Positions 52,201-58,985 of a DNA stretch of 64,000 nt are shown in pieces. Position numbers and translations under genes: made by a program. The notes beneath the pieces were generated by a model. That model was not told where the DNA came from. It was given only the letters and a program-made list of their open reading frames with translations, and did not search any database. Where the stretch lies: assembly GCA_949358305.1 (NCBI GenBank), contig OX442324.1:372001-436000 (forward strand), read 5' to 3'. The stretch comes from Strigamia acuminata. Lineage: Eukaryota > Arthropoda > Chilopoda > Geophilomorpha > Linotaeniidae. The first letter of the stretch is position 1. Each line of letters begins with the position of its first letter.

Positions 52201-53886
52201 ATGGCCCATTCTGGAGTGCCAAATGTCCATTGGCTGTGGTTTCACTTTGATCTTTTCGATTTTTCCCCCATTCGAATTATTTTGCCCGTTAGTATCATTT
52301 AAATCGCTTTTCTTAAGATTTGACGCATTTACTAGCGCATTTACGCTCACTTGCTGCTTCGCTGCAGTCTGCACTGCGCCACTCAATGTGTTTAGTAATG
52401 CTGCCTTAAAATCTACTGTTTTTAGTAAAGGATTAATGACACTTTCACTTTTTACAACATTTTTGACCGAATTTCCACCCACCGCTGCACTCTGTTGCGC
52501 AGAAGGTGCAGTTGTGTTCACAATATTGGCCTCTATTTTGCAGTTAACTTTGTACATCCGATCATTAGTTTTATCTGCAACAAGGAAAGGCTCACCAATT
52601 CGGTCTCTAAACATGGTCAACTTTCCATTTTTGATAAAAGTTGTGAAACCAGCTTCATCTGTCCGGCCCAGCGATAAGAGATTTTTCTTAAAATTTGGCG
52701 CAAAATACACATTTTGCAGTGTGATTTCCCTACATCTGCCTGCATAACAAGATGTAATCAACACGTTTCCAATGCCCTCGATTTTAGACTTCCCTTCCCC
52801 CTGCTGGACACTATAGCCGGACAGTGGCTTGAAGGTCACGAACCAACTTCTATTAAATGAAAAGTGATCTGTCGCACCGGTATCTATGTACCAGTGCGGA
52901 TCAAAGTCGCAATGTGACATCAAAGACAATGGTGGTGACAAGGTGACTTCCTCTTCAGTTTGGTGAACTGCCGCTGAAAACATTGTCAAGGGCTCATCAA
53001 AAATGTCAACTTGTCCCAAATTGGCCTTTTTGGTCTTTCCACCACGGCCACGTCCTCGTGCAGTGCCTTTTGCTAGCTGTGCAGAGGTGCCACCTCGTTG
53101 GCTTTGCATATTCGCTTGTTGTTTGGGCGGTGACGGGCATTCTCTCGCGAAGTGACCAGTGCCGCCACAGGAAAAACAAGTCCGAGGTGTAAATGGCTGA
53201 TTTCCGCCTTTTCCGCGTTGGAATCGCCCTTTTCCAAAGAATGCGCCTGCATTATCAGTGGAATCCTGTGTACGCATACCATAGGAGTCTGAAGCTTCAA
53301 ATAAACGATTATACTCTCCTAATAATCGGTCTTTCACTTTTGCAGGGGTGAAGTCCAAATCCTCCCAGTGATACATTATTTGTTTTATAGTCTCATAAGT
53401 TGTAGGGAGGAAATCCATGTATTGGAATGCAATTTCCTCATCCGTCGGTATTACTTTGACATTCGCGAGTTCCGCGACTTTTCTGTCGACACGGGCCAGA
53501 AAACACATCATCTCCTCATTGTCCATTAGATGCATTTGCAGGAACTCGCGCCTCAATCTGCCTTTCCGGGCGCGTGTGGTGGGCTGGTAAGCATCTCGGA
53601 TTGCTTCCCACGCTCCTTTAGAAGTATCTTTGGCAACGGCCACGAGCTGTTGCGCTTCTTCGCAACTCAAGCATATCGTGGACCATGCTCGCTTCTCACG
53701 CACTCTAAAATCCCGTTTCTCTTTGGCTGTGGCGTTGGGACCCGGCGCGGTCTCGTCGCCCGTCACGTGGTCCCACACGCCTTGCTGGGATAACAACAAC
53801 TTCGCACCAATCGCCCATTGTGCATAATTTGTCCCATTTAGTTTTTTGATTGACTTATAATCGTCGCATTTCTCCTCCGACGCCAT
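49213..53886 (-). CDS. Copia-A Gag-Pol polyprotein, copy 3 (intact)
   Basis: This 1557-codon frame has no amino-acid difference from copy 1 that I could see, including Gly579. All catalytic motifs are intact. It is the distal unit of the tandem array and has no 5' LTR of its own: its leader stops at the primer site and Polinton sequence follows. It therefore lacks its own LTR promoter, and only the leader TATA box could drive it. Confidence 0.95.
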   Translation of the reverse strand: MASEEKCDDYKSIKKLNGTNYAQWAIGAKLLLSQQGVWDHVTGDETAPGPNATAKEKRDFRVREKRAWSTICLSCEEAQQLVAVAKDTSKGAWEAIRDAYQPTTRARKGRLRREFLQMHLMDNEEMMCFLARVDRKVAELANVKVIPTDEEIAFQYMDFLPTTYETIKQIMYHWEDLDFTPAKVKDRLLGEYNRLFEASDSYGMRTQDSTDNAGAFFGKGRFQRGKGGNQPFTPRTCFSCGGTGHFARECPSPPKQQANMQSQRGGTSAQLAKGTARGRGRGGKTKKANLGQVDIFDEPLTMFSAAVHQTEEEVTLSPPLSLMSHCDFDPHWYIDTGATDHFSFNRSWFVTFKPLSGYSVQQGEGKSKIEGIGNVLITSCYAGRCREITLQNVYFAPNFKKNLLSLGRTDEAGFTTFIKNGKLTMFRDRIGEPFLVADKTNDRMYKVNCKIEANIVNTTAPSAQQSAAVGGNSVKNVVKSESVINPLLKTVDFKAALLNTLSGAVQTAAKQQVSVNALVNASNLKKSDLNDTNGQNNSNGGKIEKIKVKPQPMDIWHSRMGHFNASGIAKMEISPDIFGVKLSDKELSPCDACSKAKSTRATFSPIPEISTKGILEVIHMDLWGPQPFKSLGGASYYLIIVDDYSRFMWVEIIKNKGDTFERFKRWQTQVERSTGKKVKCIKTDNGGEFVSKKWDDYAASIGLKCIQTNPYSPEMNSVAERANRTIVGGIRAMLFENNFPKGLWAELAVTVVYLKNRFPHASLSGKTPYNLFHNKKMSLRHLRCIGSKVFVHIPSQTRRSKLEERAWPGALVGYAIKTRGYRVWDPKSNQVIASKHVKINENVFWHESVQSNSIPREPDFVAASWDEDSDDEILPAVQQQQVPPVIQQLFQAPKHAIPNPQLVQQAVEPEAVEEIAQAVGGIEEEEEQQVEVRLPNPTLTPPPVRRNPPRGVKLKGDTVKQRAAAPEKLKILDMTQWQRRETVRQSGETAGQVDVIYITPLGDRIRSRIDVVRWCKEENYQYDGGCFDFKATDETVGFAGHASVEPDTFEEAMSNPNKSDWQDAMDDEINIFNDRKVYEEVDKTEGMNLLGTKWIYKIKRDYTGAIKRWRARLVAQGFGQKEGVDFTEIFSPVVNFVLVLIFFCSLVVLQGWRDTHLDIKSAYLYGDLDVPQYINIPKGFRTKENQHKCWRLVKSLYGLHQSGRMWYFKLHERLLEIGFTPVLGLNCVYNYGSDAVLLFYVDDIVLFSRDAFVEQCIIEWIQESFEIVNLGPVTLLLGIHFERKNGDILVHQKSYIAKLVEKYDIDPCHKIKIPVTVGTMIQKVQPGEQINSTFPYRSLVGSLLFIANRTRPDILFSVIVLSQYNETHSNRHVKMLIQVLRYLANTPNYVINLANCKNNNLTVYTDASFALDQDSRRSFGGHIVYLGGVPISWNCRKQSMTSLSIMESEFLAVVDGVREVIWLERLYEADIILCFNRNVPCVYADSMPAINYAKNKIENRANKHIDVKLHFLRDWYEKGVFSIKHVPGELNIADLMTKWLPRPRLCQLCEHIFVAVK

Positions 53887-54996
53887 ATCTAGTCGATTCG
53901 TCGCGAAGATTACACTTTATCACTAAATAAATCGTCGCACACACCAAATGAAGCACAAAACACACTCTTTACGCTTTTATAAATGGCGTAAACCCCCAAA
54001 AGGTTTAGGCGAAAAATTATACAGTCTCCCTTGGACAAATCTCACTAAGTGAGATGCAAAACTTTACGTAGTATCTCCCGAGTTCCGACCGGACTCCTAG
54101 GACCGCGGGACACTCGGTGGCCAGAGAAAGCCTACGCAAAAATACAATTCCACTACGCGACTGCGTAAAGGGTGGAAAGGATACTACAAGACCCCCAAAC
54201 AAAACCTTAAACTTATTAACAATGAATTTCGACAACTTAAAACTAAATAATAGTTGGCAAGGTGAAAATCCGTTGTTTTGCGGGTTGGTTTGCGTCGCAA
54301 AAATTCCCTCGTTGATCCCACGTCGTGAAATCGATGCACGTCGACTCAACGTGCTCGTCCGCACCTTCGTAGGATGTGCTCCGTGCACAAAACCTCGGGA
54401 AAATGCCAGCGCGTACGTTTAACCCGCTTACTGGTCTTCTAGGTGCTCAAATAGCTGATGCCTGTGTGCAAATTTATGCCCACACAGGTCCTTACGTTGA
54501 AAATTATTCTCACACGTCGTTTTTCGTCTGCTTTGACGAAAAATCCGGCCGCCGTCGAAAAATCGATTCGCACGATGACTTCCGTGTTGATTTTCAACGA
54601 AAAACGGTCCAAAAATTACGTCGTTTCGACGTATTCTTTGTTGAATCGTGATGAGAGCGTGTGTCGATCCGTACACACGATTCTCTGCTGGCTTCACGGC
54701 CGTACGCGATGAAGTCAAAAAAAATGGCGCCGCAGAAGAAAAATCTTCTTTATATCGGCAAATGTGCTTATTTCGCACGAAAAAACGACAATTCTCACAC
54801 TGTTTTGTTCCAAATTCGTTGGCGAATTGCCCGCACACGTTGTCAAAGCTCGTCCGCTTTGCTAAAATCCCGAAAACGGCGATACGTCTCTGCGACGATA
54901 CCGACGAAGTCGCGATGTCCGTTCCTTCACAAAAATCGCCGCCAATTCATCACAAACGGTTGGCCGCGTCGTCAACCATCCTCTGCTACCAAATGA
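53887..54996 (-). other. Copia-A copy 3 leader, ending at the primer site
   Basis: It equals the other leaders up to CTGCTACCAAATGA (54983-54996). Where the LTR should start, Polinton ORF sequence begins. One base change (CGCTTACTGG against CGCTAACTGG near 54428) distinguishes it. Confidence 0.8.
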
Positions 54997-54997
54997 T

Positions 54998-55438
54998 TTC
55001 CTCTTGAACAAAATTCCAGCATTGGATCCATATCAGAATCAGAAGGCATTAAATAATTATGCCGACATTCTAATCAAAACTAAAGCATTATTTAGTCGTC
55101 ATGATCCAGCAACTAATAGGCCAAAATCTTCTAAAGGAGAGAAGTATCTGAAAGTGATTAAACCAATTTGGCAACACTACAAACAATATCAAGCACAATA
55201 TCTACAATCGGGCCAAGGCATTACGAAAACGTTTCGGCCGCACAACACCGTAGACTACAAGTATTACAATAACCCGGACGAATTAATAGACAGGCTGCGA
55301 TTGTTGCATGCATCACGGGATGCTGGAAACCAGTCTCACGACAACGAAATTGTAGAAATACTTACGGAACTAAAAGAGGAAAGAGTCCTCGATAAAACCA
55401 AGTTTGAAAACATGCGGAAGAAAATTCTCGCAAATTAA
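54998..55438 (+). pseudogene. C-terminal part of the split conserved Polinton ORF
   Basis: 146 codons are open from the copia border to the stop and no early ATG is available. It contains the segment YYNNPDELIDRLRLLHASRD...GNQSHDNEIVEILTEL. This type of segment (NPDEL.DRL.LL.AS...GN..H.NEI..I..EL) recurs in Polinton ORFs next to the capsid genes, but its function is not known to me. The N-terminal part is at 24351-24650. It ends 26 nt before the minor capsid ATG. Confidence 0.8.
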
Positions 55439-55464
55439 AAAAAGTAATAATAATCGTGATTACC

Positions 55465-56220
55465 ATGTCTATCGTACTAAGCAGTACAAAATCGGATTTC
55501 CTCACTACTTTTAGCTCACCTTTAATTTTGGGTGACGACGAATACGAATTGGGATTAGTGAGCCTCGAGACATTTTACACGATGCCAAATATAACCGAGG
55601 ACAACAACGTGTTCAAATACTACACCATTGAAGTAGACGTGAACGTCCCCGCTCGTATTATAGGTACGCTCAACTACGACATCATCGTTCCCGTGGGTTG
55701 TTACGAACTTGCCGACATTATCTCGTACATACATACCGAAATGAAATCCAGAGGACACTGGAATATGAAAGACGACGCACCTTTCATTGACATCGTGGCC
55801 AATTATAATACTCTGTCCACGACATTAGTAATTAGCAATGCCAGTTACGGGGCCAATTTTTCGGAAAATAGAAGTATGGCTAAATTATTCGGTCTCAAAA
55901 CAAAGAAATACGGTGTAGGTAGAAGCGAATCCATTAATCCGGTGAACATTTTTCACATTAACACTATCCTGGTCCATTGTGATCTTATTACCGACTCTTA
56001 TAAAAACGGGAAGACGGCTCCGATCATATACGCATTTTTTCCTAATGTCCCGCCAGGCTTCAAAATAGTAGAAATGCCGTATAATATAGTTTACTTGCCG
56101 GTGAAAAATCAATCTAAAATACACGAAGTCAGGATCTGGTTGACCGATCAAGACGATAAACCACTGAATCTGAGAGGAGAAATTTTTACTACACGTTTAC
56201 ACTTACGAAAAATAAATTAA
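55465..56220 (+). CDS. Polinton minor capsid protein (penton-like)
   Basis: I take ATG 55465 (ATTACCATGTC) as the start, giving 251 codons; a GTG lies 9 nt upstream. The opening SIVLSSTKSDFLTTF and LGDDEYELGLVSLETFY is typical of the Polinton minor capsid protein, predicted to form a single jelly roll and to occupy the capsid vertices like adenovirus penton. It is beta-rich throughout and full length. Its place between the conserved ORF and the major capsid gene is the usual order. Confidence 0.85.
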   Translation: MSIVLSSTKSDFLTTFSSPLILGDDEYELGLVSLETFYTMPNITEDNNVFKYYTIEVDVNVPARIIGTLNYDIIVPVGCYELADIISYIHTEMKSRGHWNMKDDAPFIDIVANYNTLSTTLVISNASYGANFSENRSMAKLFGLKTKKYGVGRSESINPVNIFHINTILVHCDLITDSYKNGKTAPIIYAFFPNVPPGFKIVEMPYNIVYLPVKNQSKIHEVRIWLTDQDDKPLNLRGEIFTTRLHLRKIN

Positions 56221-56237
56221 AGCGTAATTAAAAAAAC

Positions 56238-56399
56238 ATGCCGTTAATTTTTAATAAGAACGTAACGGCAAGTAATACCCCCAGCACCAGCTCCAACACT
56301 GCCACTGTCAAGACACCATCGTCGATTAGAGGTGGAAATATAAAAATTATAAAGTCTTCGATACGGCCAGATAATCGAGAATATATAAATTCTTTTTAA
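56238..56399 (+). CDS. Small basic protein with a possible adenain site
   Basis: This 53-codon ORF starts at ATG after ATTAAAAAAAC, 17 nt past the minor capsid stop. It has a Ser/Thr-rich middle (NTPSTSSNTATVKTP) followed by SSIRGGNIKI. IRGG-N fits the adenain type I cleavage rule (M/I/L)-x-G-G-x. It could be a short virion or scaffold peptide processed on maturation. I do not recognise the family. The stop lies at the first unit of the following tandem repeat. Confidence 0.5.
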   Translation: MPLIFNKNVTASNTPSTSSNTATVKTPSSIRGGNIKIIKSSIRPDNREYINSF

Positions 56400-56600
56400 A
56401 AAAATATATATTAAGTAATTAATTAAGTACCGTAATTCTTTTTAAAAAAATATATATTAAGTAATTAATTAAGTAATTCTTTTTAAAAAAAATATATATA
56501 TTAAGTAATTAATTAAGTAATTCTTTTTTAAAAAAATATATATTAAGTAATTAATTAAGTAATTCTTTTTAAAAAAAAAATATATATATTAAGTAATTAA
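56379..56600. repeat. AT-rich tandem repeat (~41-47 bp unit, five copies)
   Basis: Each unit has AATTCTTTTTAAAAAAA, then TATATATTAAG and TAATTAATTAAG. Copies differ mainly in A-run and TA-run length. It lies just before the major capsid gene and may hold its promoter. Confidence 0.9.
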
Positions 56601-56613
56601 AAAAAAACCGACG

Positions 56614-57933
56614 ATGCAAGTCTCCGAGAATTATTTGGATGTCGAACAACCATTCGTCGTCGATGAATCTGTTAATGCCTACAACTACCACGAATATTAT
56701 CCTATTATAGGAACTAATTTAAATAATGTGAATTCCGAAATTCGATTAATCATTCAAAACGAAGATGTATGGACTCACCCTCATAAAAGTTACGTCTGCA
56801 TAACAGGAAGATTAGTGAAAGCGGATGGTACAGACCTTATCGCTCAAGCTGATGAACAAGACCATATAATAACGTTAGGAAATAACTTTATGCCATTTTT
56901 GTTCAGCAACATGAAATATCACATAGGTGATAAATTAATAGACGAAATAAATTATCCGGGTTATGCTACCACTATTAAGGGCTTACTAACGTACAAACAG
57001 CTCCAAAATTCGAGCGGAAATATGGGATGGATAGTAGATCATCACAAGGGCGAAGCATCGGATACTCTTAATCCCGCTTTTCTAGAACGTAGAATATTTT
57101 ACAACATAATGCCAACGCCCAAAGGATCGTTCTCTTTGTTAGTACCGTTAACACATTTAATGGGATTTTTCGAAGACTATACGAAAATCATATATGGTGC
57201 CAAACAAGTTTTGACCTTAATGCGAACTCACGACAACGATGCCATTTTTAAAGCGATACAGTCCGGTCCCGCCCCAAAAGTAAACACCCCCGTTGGAAAA
57301 ATTATCATCGAACAGTTATATTGGTTGATGCCGCACGTCTTACCGTCCGATATCCAAAAGAATAGATTACTCACTGCCATAGATAGAGGGGTGAACGTTC
57401 CATTAGCTTTCCGACATTGGTCGTTCGAAATGACAGACATGCCACAAAGTAAGGAACACGCGTGGAGAGTGGTAACAACCAGCACGTCAGAAAAACCACG
57501 TTACATCATCGTGGCTTTACAAACGAATAAAAGAGACGACCAATTAAAAAATCCAGCCACATTTGATAACTGCAATGTAACGGAAGTTCATGCCTACTTA
57601 AATTCGGAACGATATCCTTATCTGGACAGTAACAATGATTTTAAGAAAGCCAATTTCTGTAAATTCTTAGAAAGTTGCATTCAATTTAGAAAAGACTATT
57701 ACGGTGCCGACGATTTACCGTTTAATACTTTTGAGTACGGAAATATATACCCGCTCATCGTAATAGATTGCACGAAACAAAGCGAAAGAATGAAAACCGG
57801 AATAATGGACGTGCAAATAAAAATGAAATTTGCGGAAACCGTTCCTGCCGACACTAAAGCCTACGCTTTGATAATAAGCGATAGACTAATGACTATGAAA
57901 TTAGACAAGGGTAAAATCGAAGTATTATATTAG
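56614..57933 (+). CDS. Polinton major capsid protein (double jelly roll)
   Basis: This 439-codon ORF starts at ATG in AAAAAAAAACCGACGATG. It opens VDEQPFVVDES-like (seen as DVEQPFVVDESVNAYNYHEY) and carries WTHPHKSYVCITGRLVKADG, features of the Polinton hexon-like major capsid protein, which forms trimeric double-jelly-roll capsomers. Later segments PFLFSNMKYHIGDKLIDEIN and RHWSFEMTDMPQ fit the same family. The length is slightly below most homologues (about 450-600) and no break is seen. It is the main shell protein of the predicted icosahedral particle. Confidence 0.9.
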   Translation: MQVSENYLDVEQPFVVDESVNAYNYHEYYPIIGTNLNNVNSEIRLIIQNEDVWTHPHKSYVCITGRLVKADGTDLIAQADEQDHIITLGNNFMPFLFSNMKYHIGDKLIDEINYPGYATTIKGLLTYKQLQNSSGNMGWIVDHHKGEASDTLNPAFLERRIFYNIMPTPKGSFSLLVPLTHLMGFFEDYTKIIYGAKQVLTLMRTHDNDAIFKAIQSGPAPKVNTPVGKIIIEQLYWLMPHVLPSDIQKNRLLTAIDRGVNVPLAFRHWSFEMTDMPQSKEHAWRVVTTSTSEKPRYIIVALQTNKRDDQLKNPATFDNCNVTEVHAYLNSERYPYLDSNNDFKKANFCKFLESCIQFRKDYYGADDLPFNTFEYGNIYPLIVIDCTKQSERMKTGIMDVQIKMKFAETVPADTKAYALIISDRLMTMKLDKGKIEVLY

Positions 57934-58120
57934 ATTTTAAAATAATATATACGTATATAAAATATATATAAATATATATAATATATAATATATATATAAT
58001 ATATATATATATATAATATATATATATATATATAATATATATATAATATATATAATATATAATATATAATATATATAAATAAATATATATAAAATAATAT
58101 ATACGTATATAAAAAAAGAA
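57934..58120. repeat. (TA)n-rich spacer
   Basis: Almost pure TA steps lie between capsid and minor virion genes, with an imperfect copy of AATAATATATACGTATATAA at both ends (about 57940 and 58093). The minus-strand frame of Tyr/Ile runs here is not a gene. Confidence 0.9.
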
Positions 58121-58127
58121 ATAAAAA

Positions 58128-58595
58128 ATGTATAAGATACATAAAGTGAATCTATCTCCGAATCAACAACGAAAAATATCCAAGTCTGTCAAAAAAAAGA
58201 TACCCTTGCATTTAAGATTGAAATACGAACAATTAAACGGCAATCATGGCTTGTCTCTTACGGATAGACAAATAAACAAGATCAAAAAAGCCGGTTCTAA
58301 AAAGAAAGGCATGACTTTGAGTATACCTTCGAATCAAATTAAACAATCTGGCGGATTTTTCCCTTTATTACTTCCACTATTGGGGGCTTTAGGCGGTCTC
58401 GCTGGCGCTGCGGCAGGAATTGCCAAAGCTGTCGATGAGGCAAAAACCAACAAGAGAATGCTCGATGAGACAAAACGTCATAATGCAGTTTCAGAAGGTA
58501 AAGGAATGCAATTCGCAAAAAAAAAATCGCGGAAACGCAAGTCTGGAAAAGGTTTTTACTTGAAACCTTACGGCTCACTGGTGACAAAAAAATAA
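58128..58595 (+). CDS. Basic minor virion protein with hydrophobic segment
   Basis: This 155-codon ORF starts at ATG after AGAAATAAAAA. The N-terminal 65 residues are very basic. Residues 75-102 form a Gly/Ala/Leu-rich hydrophobic helix (GGFFPLLLPLLGALGG...), and the tail is again basic (KKKSRKRKSGKGF) and ends near YLKPYGS. This layout is like adenovirus core/membrane-active proteins (pX, pVI) and the corresponding Polinton protein: DNA binding plus membrane action after maturation. SEGKGM and SGKGF could be cleavage sites. The TAA stop overlaps the position where the next gene should start. Confidence 0.75.
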   Translation: MYKIHKVNLSPNQQRKISKSVKKKIPLHLRLKYEQLNGNHGLSLTDRQINKIKKAGSKKKGMTLSIPSNQIKQSGGFFPLLLPLLGALGGLAGAAAGIAKAVDEAKTNKRMLDETKRHNAVSEGKGMQFAKKKSRKRKSGKGFYLKPYGSLVTKK

Positions 58596-58951
58596 AACCG
58601 CTAGATTCGTTGCAGTTGGAGGAACTGGCCAGACGAATGAAAATTTCATTTTTTAGAGGAGTGTTTTCGAGAGATACTTTACCCGTCAAACCACGATCGA
58701 AAGAATGTGGAATTATTAATTTGAACACCCACCACGAAAGCGGAAGTCATTGGGTGGCATACAGTAAAATTGGAAATAAGAAGCTGTACTTCGATAGTTT
58801 CGGAGACTTGCCACCCCTGTTGGAATTATACGATTATCTGGGAGACAACATAAAATACAATTACAATCAGTATCAAAATTTTGACGAAATTACTTGCGGC
58901 CATTTGTGCTTATATGTTTTAAAAAAATGGAGGAAAGAAGAAAAAAAATAA
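58592..58951 (+). CDS. Adenain-like cysteine protease, copy 2, start codon lost
   Basis: The catalytic signatures are complete: SGSHWVAY (His), LYFDSFG (Asp) and EITCGHLCLYVL (Cys nucleophile). The family-typical N-terminal part, with PLDSLQLEELARRM then FFRGVFSRDTLP, begins before the first available ATG (58637). The frame is open upstream with no ATG. At 58592 the string AAAAAAATAAAA has ATA where the other genes of the element have A-run-ATG. A G-to-A change at 58594 would explain this and would also turn the previous gene's TGA into TAA. The protein would be about 119 residues from 58592 and 104 from 58637. This is the Polinton capsid-cluster protease; activity of the current allele is doubtful unless a non-AUG start is used. 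Confidence 0.82.
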   Translation: MKPLDSLQLEELARRMKISFFRGVFSRDTLPVKPRSKECGIINLNTHHESGSHWVAYSKIGNKKLYFDSFGDLPPLLELYDYLGDNIKYNYNQYQNFDEITCGHLCLYVLKKWRKEEKK

Positions 58952-58985
58952 TTAAAAAATAGTTTTTTTCCCTTCTATTAAAAAA

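Larger units (their letters stand above)
24651..54996. mobile_element. 30-kb nest of copia-type retrotransposons inside the Polinton
   Basis: Everything between the two halves of the split Polinton ORF is copia-derived. In order: A leader-gag (+), B fragment (+), A LTR palindrome, complete A copy 1 (-), A pol fragment (-), B LTR and leader (+), B pol (-), C fragment (+), A gag-leader-gag fragment (+), A copies 2 and 3 in tandem (-). The left border is inside a leader and the right border is exactly at the primer site of copy 3, with no terminal LTR on either side. No clean target duplication is seen. It may be a series of insertions plus recombination, or in part an assembly collapse or expansion. 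Confidence 0.85.

Noticed and set aside
57930-58142. 70-codon minus-strand frame of Tyr/Ile runs
   Set aside because: Translation of a TA-rich spacer.
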